Positions 16,459-25,535 of a stretch of 64,000 bases of DNA are shown here, one piece after another; the first letter of the stretch is position 1, and each line of letters begins with the position of its first letter. The stretch lies in the NCBI RefSeq assembly GCF_001591505.1, contig NZ_BCVA01000003.1, positions 124,001 to 188,000 of the forward strand. Direction: 5' to 3'. Source of the DNA: Neobacillus niacini NBRC 15566. Its GTDB lineage: Bacteria; Bacillota; Bacilli; Bacillales; Cytobacillaceae. The position numbers and the translations under genes were made by a program. A model generated the notes under the pieces. That model ran no database searches. It was not told the DNA's origin and was given only the letters and a program-made list of their open reading frames with translations.

Positions 16459-17466
16459 ATGAGTCATTTAATAAATAAATTGCCATTTATAGAATTAACC
16501 GCAAATGAGGTATCTAATCTATGGTCTTCCTTTTTAATGAACAGTATGGAACAAAGACTTTTGCAATATTTTTTTGCAAGTACAGAGGATAGCGAAATAA
16601 AACAAGTGATAGAACAGATGTTAAATCAATCCCAAAAGAATATAAATGAACTCCAGGAGATTTTTGTCAAAGAGAATCTTACGGTCCCTTTTGGTTTTAC
16701 CGATGAAGACGTAAGGGTTGACACACCTAAAGTATTTTCAGATACATTTATTATGCATTTTTGTTTTGATTTAACACACCTCCCAATGAGTACATATCCC
16801 ATTGCATTATCAGATTGCACCAGAAACGATGTCCGAGATCATTTCCAAGTAAACATTGCATTTTCTGTAAGAATCCAGAATGAAATTGTAGACTTAATGT
16901 TATCAAAAGGAATATATTTGAAACCACCGCAAGTGGCAATAGATAGTAAGGTGGAAATTGCTGATAACTTCTTCTATCTTAATGGATTTTTTGGTGCTTC
17001 AAGACCTTTAAATGCTCCTGAGATCGCTAATGTTTCAAGGATTATACATTGAGCACAGTTTTCTAAAATGGTTTTTGTCACATTTAGTAAATTAGCCCAA
17101 ACAAAAGAGCTGAAACAACATTTCGCTAAAGGGAGAGATGGGATTGAAAAAATACTAGATTCACTTCAAGAAGTGCTTGAAAAAGAAAATATTCCGATCT
17201 CATCCTCAGGGGACTATCAAATCTCCAATTTAGAAATGTCTCCATTTTCTGATAAGTTAATGTTGTTTTTTGTGAATACGTGCTTGGGAATATTCTGTTT
17301 TGCCATGATAAGTCAGGCTATGACTTCCAGTTTAAGGACGGATATAGCTTCTAAATTAAGCAAAATTTCAGATGATATGAAGAAGTATTATGGACTGGGT
17401 TTACTTTTAGCGATTAAAGAAAAATGGTTTGAACAACCTCCCCAAGCAGTAGATAGAAAAGTTTAA
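16459..17466 (+). pseudogene. DUF3231-family gene interrupted by an in-frame TGA
   Basis: ATG 16459 follows AAAGGAG. The first part encodes MSHLINKLPFIELTANEVSN and continues through the first DUF3231 repeat to ASRPLNAPEIANVSRIIH, where TGA occurs at 17050-17052. The same frame continues after the stop (AQFSKMVFVTFSKLAQTKEL) to 17466 and supplies the second repeat. The joined length, about 335 residues, is normal for this ferritin-like tandem-repeat family of spore-formers. Aligning the two repeats puts the stop opposite Met, not Cys, and I see no hairpin after it, so a nonsense mutation or sequencing error is likelier than selenocysteine. The two halves might still be made separately from ATG 17068. 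Confidence 0.75.
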
Positions 17467-17495
17467 TTATAAATAAAAAACTATTAAACAATCCG

Positions 17496-17527
17496 AGGCG
17501 ATGCTTTAAGTAGGCATCCCTTTTTTC
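17496..17527 (+). terminator. Probable intrinsic terminator after the DUF3231 gene
   Basis: GATGC (17500-17504) pairs with GCATC (17514-17518) around a nine-base loop, followed by CCTTTTTTC. The stem is short. Confidence 0.6.
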
Positions 17528-17716
17528 ATTTTGAACTAACGTGGGCTTTGAGACAAAAGCTTAAAAGCTGTATACAGAAATAAGAAGGAATTACTATTAT
17601 TTTAGAGAATAGGAAGTTAGTAATTAAAATAATAGTTTGAAGGTGTAATTAAATCCGCATTTCGATAAACGTGTTTAAAGCTTTAATTACCTATTAATAA
17701 GGGGGAATACAAGAAT

Positions 17717-19543
17717 ATGAAGAAAAGGAATCAAAATAGTAAAAATTGTCTACTTTCCCTCCCGTACAGAGTTAAGTTAATTCTTGTTTTTTCTCTTCTT
17801 ATTCTACTAACTGCTACTATTTTAGGAAGTATTACATACTATCAATTTGCCAAATCGAGTCAGAACAAAACGGAAGAATATCAGATTCAATTGGCAGATC
17901 AAATCAACCAGCATTTAAATCGCTATCTAAAGGAAATGCAGATTATATCCTTATCACCATTTTATGATCAAGAGATATTGGATATATTGAAATCACATCA
18001 AACACCGAGTAAAGGTACTTCGTTCCCTCCAGCAGCTGAAAGAGTCCCAATGTGGAGATATATTTCTAGTCTTATTCATATGCGTAATGAAATTAGAGGA
18101 ATACATATCATGGCAAATGACGGTACAATCTTTAGTAATTTAGATTCTAATACGGTTATGCTGAAAGTTTTCGAAACAGATAATGACTGGATTAAAAAGA
18201 TTAAGCAGGCAGACGGGGAATGGGTTCTGCTGCCATTACATAAACCAAATTATTATTTAAATAAACACACATCTGTATTCTCTGTGGGCAGGCTTATACG
18301 TGACCCATCTAGCCATGAACACCTTGGGATTATTAAAATTGATCTAAAGCAGGAATTAATCAATGAAATTGTAAGCCGTTCCAATACGGAAAGTCATATT
18401 TTTATCCTGGATAAGAACAACCATTTTATTTACCCAAATAAAGAGGATAAATTAATTGAAGCTTCTTTTCTAACAGAAATTGAAAACATTAAGGTGAATA
18501 ATTATACAAACATCCCGATCGATGGAACAGAATATATGATGGTCTATCATCAGTCAAGCTATTCAGGAGTGAAAACCATCATGCTTACACCCCGATCGAG
18601 TGTATTTAGCGAGGTGAATCATCTTCGGAAGGTGATTATATTCGTTGTCATGGTGGGGATACTAATCTCATTTTTATTAGGTTTTTTACTCTCAAAACCG
18701 TTGGTAGAATCGATTCACACCTTAAGAAAAGCGATGGGTAAGGTGGAAAAAGGAAACTTTGCGGAGAGAGTAACAATTAATTCGAACGATGAAATTGGTG
18801 ATCTAGGAAAAGGGTTTAACCTAATGATTAATGAAATTGACAGACTTGTCTCAGAGGTATACAAAACGAGTTTGCGAGAAAAAGAGGCTGAAATTAGGGC
18901 ACTGCAAAGTCAAATGAACCCCCACTTTCTCTATAATACGTTAGAATCAATCAATATGCTTGCGATAACAAAGGGAAATTTAGATGTATCTGATATGGTT
19001 TCTTCATTAGGGAAACTACTGCGGTACACCATCGATAATTCATCCAAGATCATTACTTTGGATGATGAGTTATCCTTTATTCGTTCCTATGTCTCTATTC
19101 AAAAGGTAAGAATAGGTGAAAATCTTCAGTATAGTGAAGACATTGACCCAAATCTTAAAAATGTATTATTGCCAAAATTAGTATTGCAGCCATTCGTGGA
19201 GAATGCGATTGTTCATGGTATTGTTCAAAAAGGCGGGTACATTTTTATTAAGGCTTATGTAGAGAGTGGGCTTCTAAAGATATCCATTCGTGATAACGGA
19301 AAAGGGATTACAGAGATAGAATTAATCAAGCTGAAGAGAGTAATAGAGAATCAACAACACATATCGTCTGATAAACATAATGGGATTGCACTTTCAAATG
19401 TGCACGAACGTCTGCAGCTCCTATATGGAAAACCATTTGGAGTTTCATTGGATGGCAGGGACCAAGAGGGATTTTCGGTGACATTGACACTACCAATTCA
19501 AAGAATGGGGGAAAAGACGCGTGAAAGAAATATTAGTGGTTGA
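17717..19543 (+). CDS. YesM-type sensor histidine kinase
   Basis: The 608-residue protein has an N-terminal membrane segment (residues ~18-42), a large extracellular dCache-like sensor, a second membrane segment near residues 305-325, a HAMP domain and a His_kinase/LytS-type catalytic part. The phosphorylated His is His403 (MNPHFLYNT), the ATP-site Asn is Asn496 (FVENAIVHG) and the G1 box Asp is Asp526 (RDNGKG). Such kinases sense extracellular sugars or oligosaccharides and control neighbouring ABC importers. Its end overlaps the response-regulator start by 23 bases. It heads a same-strand locus with a sugar ABC transporter, so that transporter is the likely target. Confidence 0.92.
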   Translation: MKKRNQNSKNCLLSLPYRVKLILVFSLLILLTATILGSITYYQFAKSSQNKTEEYQIQLADQINQHLNRYLKEMQIISLSPFYDQEILDILKSHQTPSKGTSFPPAAERVPMWRYISSLIHMRNEIRGIHIMANDGTIFSNLDSNTVMLKVFETDNDWIKKIKQADGEWVLLPLHKPNYYLNKHTSVFSVGRLIRDPSSHEHLGIIKIDLKQELINEIVSRSNTESHIFILDKNNHFIYPNKEDKLIEASFLTEIENIKVNNYTNIPIDGTEYMMVYHQSSYSGVKTIMLTPRSSVFSEVNHLRKVIIFVVMVGILISFLLGFLLSKPLVESIHTLRKAMGKVEKGNFAERVTINSNDEIGDLGKGFNLMINEIDRLVSEVYKTSLREKEAEIRALQSQMNPHFLYNTLESINMLAITKGNLDVSDMVSSLGKLLRYTIDNSSKIITLDDELSFIRSYVSIQKVRIGENLQYSEDIDPNLKNVLLPKLVLQPFVENAIVHGIVQKGGYIFIKAYVESGLLKISIRDNGKGITEIELIKLKRVIENQQHISSDKHNGIALSNVHERLQLLYGKPFGVSLDGRDQEGFSVTLTLPIQRMGEKTRERNISG

Positions 19544-20222
19544 GGATGAAGCCATTATTCGACAAGGACTAAAAGTATTACTTGAACAAGTGATTGGCGG
19601 GTATCGGGTGACGGAAGCGAAAAGTGGTGAGGAGGGTCTAATCCTTTTTCACCAAAGAATGCCGCATTTAATCATTACTGATATTCGAATGGGCGGGATG
19701 GATGGACTCACCTTTAGTTCGAGGATTAGACAGGTTTCGGATGATGTACCAATCATCATATTAAGTGGGCATAGTGATTTTGAGTATGCAAGAAAAGCAA
19801 TGCGCTACGGTATTAATGACTATCTATTAAAACCGATTAATAGGATTGAACTATCGGAAACATTATCAAAAATTTTTAAGGATGAGGAAGAGGAGAAAGT
19901 AGAAACTTCTAATCAATTTCAAAAAATCGTGAAGTACATAAATGATAACCTAAGCCGGGAAATCACCTTAAAACATATAGCTGATTATGTCTATTTGAAT
20001 CCTCAATATGTCGGACAATTATTCAAATCCGAGCTTAATCAAACCTTCACGGAATATATAACGGAAGAAAGGTTAAAACGGGCGAAACAATTATTAAAAG
20101 GTACCAGCTTAAAGGTGTATGAAGTAGCACAGCTTTCAGGCTATAAAAGTCCTAAGCATTTTATGGCTGTATTTAAGCAAGAAGTTGGGACAACACCTGT
20201 ACAATTCCGGAAATATTCATAA
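19521..20222 (+). CDS. YesN-type response regulator with AraC-type HTH
   Basis: The 233-residue protein has a CheY-like receiver with Glu8-Asp9, phosphoacceptor Asp54 (IITDIRMGG) and Lys104 (YLLKPI), then a C-terminal AraC double helix-turn-helix (residues ~130-233, ending GTTPVQFRKYS). It lacks the ~130-residue middle region found in longer YesN proteins, so it is a compact form. The start is GTG 19521, inside the 3' end of the kinase gene. It should activate the downstream transporter operon when phosphorylated by the kinase. Confidence 0.92.
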   Translation: MKEILVVEDEAIIRQGLKVLLEQVIGGYRVTEAKSGEEGLILFHQRMPHLIITDIRMGGMDGLTFSSRIRQVSDDVPIIILSGHSDFEYARKAMRYGINDYLLKPINRIELSETLSKIFKDEEEEKVETSNQFQKIVKYINDNLSREITLKHIADYVYLNPQYVGQLFKSELNQTFTEYITEERLKRAKQLLKGTSLKVYEVAQLSGYKSPKHFMAVFKQEVGTTPVQFRKYS

Positions 20223-20323
20223 ATTTTTTTTAAAATCTATGATTAACGAACTTTATCTCTTCTTGAAGGGATATTTTTTGTTAGAGTATGCCTTTAAAAT
20301 GTAAGACAAAGGGAGGTATTCAT

Positions 20324-21604
20324 ATGAAGAGAAAAATAGGACTCATTTTTTTAACACTACTAATGATAACGTTTACAGCGGCATGCAGTAATAACACTGA
20401 AACGGGATCGAAGGAAAATGGTTCAAAGGATGAAGATGTTGAGTTGACATTTATGATGTGGGGAAATGAAGCGCATCAAGAAGTGTACAACAAATTAATT
20501 GCAAAATTTAATGAAACACACCCGAATATTAATGTAACGATGGAAAGTGTACCATTTCCAGATTACCAGCAGAAAATTACCGTTTTAGCTGCTGGTAAAG
20601 AGCTTCCGGACGTAGGCTGGGTCGCAGAGCGCATGGCACCTCAGTTTATGGAAAATGGACTATTGGCAGATGTTTCATCCTTTAAAGATGATAAAGATTA
20701 TAACATGGATGACTTTTTCCCATCGACACTCGATTTATTCGAACAGGATAATAAATTGTATGGAATTCCATTCTCTACTCCCCCGATGGTTATGTTCTAT
20801 AACAAAAATTTGTTCGTTGACGCTGGTGAAAAAACACCAAATGAACATGTAACAGCGGGAACATGGACTTGGGAGCAGTTTGAAAAGTCGGCAAAAGCGA
20901 TTTCGTCTAATGGTGTCTATGGTGCGAACTTTTTCCGTGACTGGAATACGTGGATTGCTTTACTATCCCATACATGGGCTAATGGTGGAGACTTGTTTAA
21001 TAAGGATCAAAGCAAATTTACTTGGAACAGCCCACAAGGGATTGAAACTTTAAATATGTTAGACCGCATGATGTTTAAGGATTCCTCTCATCCTAAAGCA
21101 GGTGAACAAGTAAGCTTTGAATCTGGAAAAATTGGAATGTTCTTTGATGTTTACAGCTATGTATCCGCTGCTCGTAATGTAAAAGATTTTGAGTGGGACA
21201 TTGCCCCGCTTCCAGAAGGATCAGAAGGTAGATTTCCAATGTTAGGTCAGGCAGGATATGGATTATTTAAAGATTCTAAACATCCAGAAGAGGCGAAAGA
21301 ACTTCTTAAGTTCTTTACTAGCCAAGAAGGAATCACAGCTACATCTACCTTCTTCGTACCACCACGCGAATCCGTGTTAAGCTCTGACGCATTTGTCAAT
21401 CAGCCAAATAACCCGCCGGCAGAAAGCATTAAACGTGCAGTTATTGATGAAATGGATAATGCTCGCTTACAGGCTGGTCATGTGGAATGGCAAAAAATTG
21501 ATACGGCCATTCAATTTGGGTTTGACGAATTATTTGGTCAATTGAAAAAGCCAGAAGACATCTTAAAAGGTATGGAAGAAAAAATCAATCCGATATTGAA
21601 ATAA
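20324..21604 (+). CDS. Extracellular sugar-binding lipoprotein of an ABC importer (SBP family 1)
   Basis: The protein of about 426 residues opens with a lipoprotein signal peptide and lipobox ending TAAC (Cys21), then a family 1 solute-binding fold (FMMWGNEAHQEVYNKLIAKF; GIPFSTPPMVMFYNKNLF; WTWEQFEKSA). It should capture a sugar or oligosaccharide and deliver it to the two permeases encoded downstream. AGGGAGG precedes ATG 20324; the frame is open from 20288 without a better start. A hairpin at 21612 just past the stop may make the binding protein transcript more abundant than the rest. The ligand cannot be inferred from sequence. Confidence 0.92.
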   Translation: MKRKIGLIFLTLLMITFTAACSNNTETGSKENGSKDEDVELTFMMWGNEAHQEVYNKLIAKFNETHPNINVTMESVPFPDYQQKITVLAAGKELPDVGWVAERMAPQFMENGLLADVSSFKDDKDYNMDDFFPSTLDLFEQDNKLYGIPFSTPPMVMFYNKNLFVDAGEKTPNEHVTAGTWTWEQFEKSAKAISSNGVYGANFFRDWNTWIALLSHTWANGGDLFNKDQSKFTWNSPQGIETLNMLDRMMFKDSSHPKAGEQVSFESGKIGMFFDVYSYVSAARNVKDFEWDIAPLPEGSEGRFPMLGQAGYGLFKDSKHPEEAKELLKFFTSQEGITATSTFFVPPRESVLSSDAFVNQPNNPPAESIKRAVIDEMDNARLQAGHVEWQKIDTAIQFGFDELFGQLKKPEDILKGMEEKINPILK

Positions 21605-21611
21605 CAAAAAG

Positions 21612-21650
21612 ATGCGGTTAAGCCTACATAGGATTAACCGCATACCTTTT
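21612..21650 (+). terminator. Intra-operon hairpin / partial terminator after the binding-protein gene
   Basis: ATGCGGTTAA (21612-21621) and TTAACCGCAT (21634-21643) form a perfect ten-pair stem followed by ACCTTTTA. The weak T-tail suggests attenuation or mRNA stabilisation rather than full stop, as is common after binding-protein genes. Confidence 0.65.
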
Positions 21651-21665
21651 ACAGGGGTGAAAGAC

Positions 21666-22358
21666 TTGTCGGCATTATTAAAGCAAATACTAAAAGAAAA
21701 TAAAATGACTTTAATTGTGAGTTTACCAGAAAATCGCTTCGATTTAGCAAAGGCTGCCATTCAAGCTGGGGCAGACGCTATTAAACTGCATGTGAATGTC
21801 AATCATCGTGCGTCAGGAAATATTTTTGAGTCAGTGGATTCTTATGTGGAAGTATTTCGCAGTATAAGGGATGATTTTTCTGGCCCGCTTGGAATCGTTC
21901 CGGGTGGATCATTTGAAGATATAAGACAAAGTGAAATGGAACAGCTTATTGCTCTTGGGTTCAATTTTTATTCTATTTATGCCCATGATAAACCAAGCTG
22001 GATGCTTGGGCTAGACAAGATTGAAAAAACATTTGCTATCTCCAGTGACTATTCCCTAAACACGTTGGGCAAGGTTTACCATCTTGGGATAACCGCCTTA
22101 GAAGCATCTATCATTCCTGGGGAGGAATATGGGACACCACTCACCTTCAGGGATGTACTTGCCTATAATTGGCTTGTCCAACATGTCGATGTTCCTGTTC
22201 TGGTTCCTTCTCAAAGAAAGCTAGTGCCTTCTGACATTTCTATTCTTGCTAATGCAGGAGTAAAAGCAGTTATGCTTGGGGCAATCGTGATAGGAAATAC
22301 CGAAGAAAGTATTCAAGAAAGAATCAGCTTATTTCGAAAAGCAATCGATTTGTTGTAA
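21666..22358 (+). CDS. Predicted TIM-barrel protein of unknown function
   Basis: The 231-residue product has alternating strand/helix elements of a phosphate-binding TIM barrel: MTLIVSLPENRFDLAKAAIQ, GADAIKLHVNVN, GPLGIVPGG, FNFYSIYAHD, ALEASIIPGEEYG and a C-terminal AGVKAVMLGAIVIGN. It resembles NanE/thiazole-synthase/HisA-like barrels in outline but I cannot assign it to a named family. It lies between the binding-protein gene and the permeases of a sugar ABC transporter, so it probably acts on the imported compound. Start TTG 21666 fits AGGGGTG at 21653-21659; the frame is open upstream from 21612, but that runs through the hairpin. Confidence 0.75.
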   Translation: MSALLKQILKENKMTLIVSLPENRFDLAKAAIQAGADAIKLHVNVNHRASGNIFESVDSYVEVFRSIRDDFSGPLGIVPGGSFEDIRQSEMEQLIALGFNFYSIYAHDKPSWMLGLDKIEKTFAISSDYSLNTLGKVYHLGITALEASIIPGEEYGTPLTFRDVLAYNWLVQHVDVPVLVPSQRKLVPSDISILANAGVKAVMLGAIVIGNTEESIQERISLFRKAIDLL

Positions 22359-22374
22359 AAAGGGGGTAGGAAAG

Positions 22375-23310
22375 TTGGAATCAAATGTTCAAACAACGAA
22401 AGTTCTACCCACTACGGGTAAAAAAAGAAGAAAGAAATTCATCGGCAGTGAAGCGTTTTATGGCTATTTATTTGTCAGCCCAATGGTGATTGGATTTCTT
22501 TTAGTGATGTTATTCCCGTTAGTTTATTCCATTTATATAAGTTTAACAGATTGGCAGCTTCTCGGAGATCCTAATTTTATTGGGAGTGAAAACTATCAAC
22601 GCCTAGTCAATGATCCGGACTTTTGGGTGGTTTTAAAAAACACAATCATTTTTGCAGCAGGTCTTGTACCAATTAATATCCTGATGGCCCTGTTATTGGC
22701 ATTGCTGTTACAGAAGAGTTTACCTGGGATTGGATTATTTCGAACAGCAATATTTATACCGGTTATGACTTCGATTGTGGTGTGGTCGATTATTTGGAAG
22801 TATATGTTTGGTACCGAGGAAGGATTTATTAATCAAATACTTGCTGCTGTCGGAATTGACGGACCTGCATGGCTTTATGATCCGGATCTAGCGATGGGAG
22901 CAGTTATTGTTGTAAGTGCATTGAAAAATGTTGGTTTAAATATGGTGTTATTCTTGGCTGCCCTTCAGCAAGTAGATAAAAATCTTTATGAAGCCTCCTA
23001 TTTAGATGGAGCCAACAGGTTAAAGCAATTTACGAATGTCACCCTGCCGATGATTACCCCCACTGTTTTTTTAACATTAATCTTAACGGTAATCGGTTCC
23101 ATGAAGGTGTTTGGACAAATCTATGTAATGACTAACGGTGGACCAGGAAATACTACCAAGGTATTAGTTTATTATATTTGGGAAAATGCTTTTAAACTAT
23201 TTGATTTTGGCTATGCGTCGGCGATAGCACTTGTTTTATTTGTGATTATCCTATTTTTTACCATCATTCAATGGAGTGCGAGAAGAAGGTGGGTTTTCCA
23301 TGAAGAATAA
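22375..23310 (+). CDS. Sugar ABC transporter permease (MalF/LacF type)
   Basis: The 311-residue protein has six membrane segments and the cytoplasmic EAA loop (EASYLDGANRLKQFTNVTLP) that contacts the ATPase. The N-terminal tail is basic. It forms the membrane channel with the following permease. Start TTG 22375 lies behind AGGGGGT. The next gene begins inside its 3' end (11-base overlap), indicating translational coupling. No ATPase gene is in the locus, so a shared MsmX-like ATPase encoded elsewhere probably drives transport, as for many Bacillus sugar importers. Confidence 0.92.
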   Translation: MESNVQTTKVLPTTGKKRRKKFIGSEAFYGYLFVSPMVIGFLLVMLFPLVYSIYISLTDWQLLGDPNFIGSENYQRLVNDPDFWVVLKNTIIFAAGLVPINILMALLLALLLQKSLPGIGLFRTAIFIPVMTSIVVWSIIWKYMFGTEEGFINQILAAVGIDGPAWLYDPDLAMGAVIVVSALKNVGLNMVLFLAALQQVDKNLYEASYLDGANRLKQFTNVTLPMITPTVFLTLILTVIGSMKVFGQIYVMTNGGPGNTTKVLVYYIWENAFKLFDFGYASAIALVLFVIILFFTIIQWSARRRWVFHEE

Positions 23311-24136
23311 AAAGAAGAGCGGAATTTTTACTAAACTATCATTTTACGGAGTGCTTACCTTTATATCACTCATCATGATTGTCCCATTATTATGGATGAT
23401 TAATACTTCATTTAAGGATTCAACAAAAGTTTTTGTATTTCAGTTTATCCCAAACCCGTTTAAATGGGAAAACTATTTACAGGTATTAGAATCGACACCA
23501 TTTCATCTTTTCTATTTTAATAGCTTTTATATTGCGATATTAGTAACAGCTGGAACGATCTTTTTGGGATCGTTAGCGGGTTATGCATTCGCAAAGCTTA
23601 CGTTTAAGGGGAGCTCATTTCTTTTTCTATGTTTGTTAAGTACCATGATGATTCCCGTTGAGGTTATTACCATCCCATTATTCTTATTTATGAGAGATTT
23701 AGGGTTAATTAATACACATGTCCCTTTAATTGCCATTCCGATTTTAGGTCCGGCCGGCGTATTTGGCGTTTTCGTCATGAGACAATTTTTCTTATTGGTA
23801 CCAAAGGAGCTAGAAGAGGCTGCAAAATTAGATGGCTGCTCTTATTTCCGGATTTATTGGAATATCATGCTTCCTTTAGCCAAACCGGCCGTCGCAACAC
23901 TAACAATTTTCACTTTTTTAACAAGCTGGAATGAATTTTATGAACCGCTTATTTATATTAACTCGAAAGAACTAATGACGTTACCAGTAGCTTTGGCACT
24001 GTTCACTGATGAAGTGGGGACGAAGTGGGAGCTTCTGATGAGTGCTTCAGTGATGGCAACAGTTCCATTGTTAATTGTCTTCTTTTTCGCCCAAAAGCAA
24101 TTTATTGAAGGTGTTGCCATGACGGGAGGGAAGTAA
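23300..24136 (+). CDS. Sugar ABC transporter permease (MalG type)
   Basis: The 278-residue protein has six membrane segments and an EAA motif (EEAAKLDGCSYFRIYWNIML). It ends with FIEGVAMTGGK, the typical MalG-family C-terminus. It pairs with the preceding permease. AAGGTGGG lies before ATG 23300, and the start overlaps the end of the upstream gene. The frame is open from 23276, but that gives no ribosome site. Confidence 0.92.
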   Translation: MKNKKKSGIFTKLSFYGVLTFISLIMIVPLLWMINTSFKDSTKVFVFQFIPNPFKWENYLQVLESTPFHLFYFNSFYIAILVTAGTIFLGSLAGYAFAKLTFKGSSFLFLCLLSTMMIPVEVITIPLFLFMRDLGLINTHVPLIAIPILGPAGVFGVFVMRQFFLLVPKELEEAAKLDGCSYFRIYWNIMLPLAKPAVATLTIFTFLTSWNEFYEPLIYINSKELMTLPVALALFTDEVGTKWELLMSASVMATVPLLIVFFFAQKQFIEGVAMTGGK

Positions 24137-24168
24137 TCAGAGAGGCAAATACAAAAAAGGATGTGTCT

Positions 24169-25512
24169 ATGTTGAAAAGAGAACTAGAATTTGATGTCGT
24201 CGTGGCAGGAGGAGGTCCTGCAGGAATTAATGCGGCAATTGCTTCAGGCAGAGCAGGTGCTAGAACGCTGCTTATTGAAAGATATGGTTTCCTCGGGGGC
24301 ATGTCTACCGTAGCACTTGTTTATCCATGGATGACCTTCCACACGGAGTCAGGTAAACAGGTCATTAAAGGTATCGCACAGGAAATCGTGGAACGTTTAA
24401 TGGAAAGAGAGGGTTCACCCGGTCATTTGCGTGATACCGTGGGGTTTACTAATACATTAACACCTTATCATCCTGAAAAATATAAGCTGCTAGCATTAGA
24501 TATGCTAGAAGAAGCAGGTGTAGAAGTCCTTGTTCATAGTTTCGTAGATAAGGTTAAGGTGGAAGATAATAAAATCACCACTATTAATCTAACAACAAAA
24601 TCAGGTCCCATACAAGTTGCATCGAAGCAATTTGTGGATACAACAGGAGACGCCGATCTTGCTTACTTATCGGGTGCTCCATGTTTAAAAGGGCGAGAAG
24701 GGGATAGTAAAACACAGCCGATGACAATGAAGTTTCGAATGAGAGGCGTGGATCTTTCAAAAGTAAAGGAAGCGATGAAGGCTGATCCAAGTAATTTTTA
24801 TAAAAAGACACCTATCTCCGATTTGGATGTCATACCCATTACGGGCGTACAGGGTTTTTATAAAGAATGGAAGGAATCGGGAGTGCCAATCAATCGGGAT
24901 CAAGTTCTCTTTTTTGCAGGTCCTGAAGAAGATGAAGTTCTTGTTAATTGCACCCGTGTTCAAGGTCTCGATGGAACGGATGTCTTTGACTTAACAAAAG
25001 CGGAAAAAGAAGGTAGAAAGCAAGTATTGATGATGGCTGAATTTTTACAACAGCATATCCCCGGTTTTGGAAAAGCTTCAATCTCAGCTGTAGGATCGCA
25101 AATTGGAATTCGTGAAACTAGACGGATTGATGGGCAGTATGCCCTCACAATTGAGGATGTTGTTGCCGGAAAGAAATTCGACGATACGATTGCGCTTAGT
25201 GGTTATCCAGTTGATATCCATGACCCGACCGGGAAAGGCGTTCAAGCTAATGACATCGAGGGTGATGGATGTTATGGGATTCCGTATCGATGTCTGGTAC
25301 CAAAGGGTATTGTAAATCTTTTAGTTGCAGGAAGATGTATTTCAACCACTCATGAGGCTTTAGCAACAACAAGACTTACCCCTAGCGCAATGGCCACCGG
25401 GCAGGCGGCAGGTACAGCAGTTGCACTTGCTATAAACGAGGATGTGGCACCAAAAGATATTGATATTAAAAAGCTTCAAGCTATTTTGGTAGAAAATGGT
25501 GTGGTTATTTAA
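24169..25512 (+). CDS. FAD-dependent oxidoreductase (FAD_oxidored family)
   Basis: The protein of about 447 residues opens with a Rossmann FAD motif (FDVVVAGGGPAGINAAIASG) followed by LLIERYGFLGGMS, the signature of the FAD_oxidored (PF12831-type) family. DTTGDADLAYLSGAP and VAGRCISTTHEALATTR complete the cofactor-binding site. The family often sits with sugar ABC importers and may oxidise imported sugars or derivatives; the substrate is unknown. Start ATG 24169 (or GTG 24163) follows AAAGG. It is 32 bases after the MalG-type permease and 23 before the DUF4127 gene, so is probably in the same operon. Confidence 0.88.
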   Translation: MLKRELEFDVVVAGGGPAGINAAIASGRAGARTLLIERYGFLGGMSTVALVYPWMTFHTESGKQVIKGIAQEIVERLMEREGSPGHLRDTVGFTNTLTPYHPEKYKLLALDMLEEAGVEVLVHSFVDKVKVEDNKITTINLTTKSGPIQVASKQFVDTTGDADLAYLSGAPCLKGREGDSKTQPMTMKFRMRGVDLSKVKEAMKADPSNFYKKTPISDLDVIPITGVQGFYKEWKESGVPINRDQVLFFAGPEEDEVLVNCTRVQGLDGTDVFDLTKAEKEGRKQVLMMAEFLQQHIPGFGKASISAVGSQIGIRETRRIDGQYALTIEDVVAGKKFDDTIALSGYPVDIHDPTGKGVQANDIEGDGCYGIPYRCLVPKGIVNLLVAGRCISTTHEALATTRLTPSAMATGQAAGTAVALAINEDVAPKDIDIKKLQAILVENGVVI

Positions 25513-25535
25513 ATTCTTTTTGAAGGAGGAAACAC

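Noticed and set aside
17050..17060. Second in-frame TGA as another selenocysteine codon
   Set aside because: It aligns with Met of the sister repeat rather than Cys, and the following sequence forms no convincing hairpin. A nonsense mutation is simpler.
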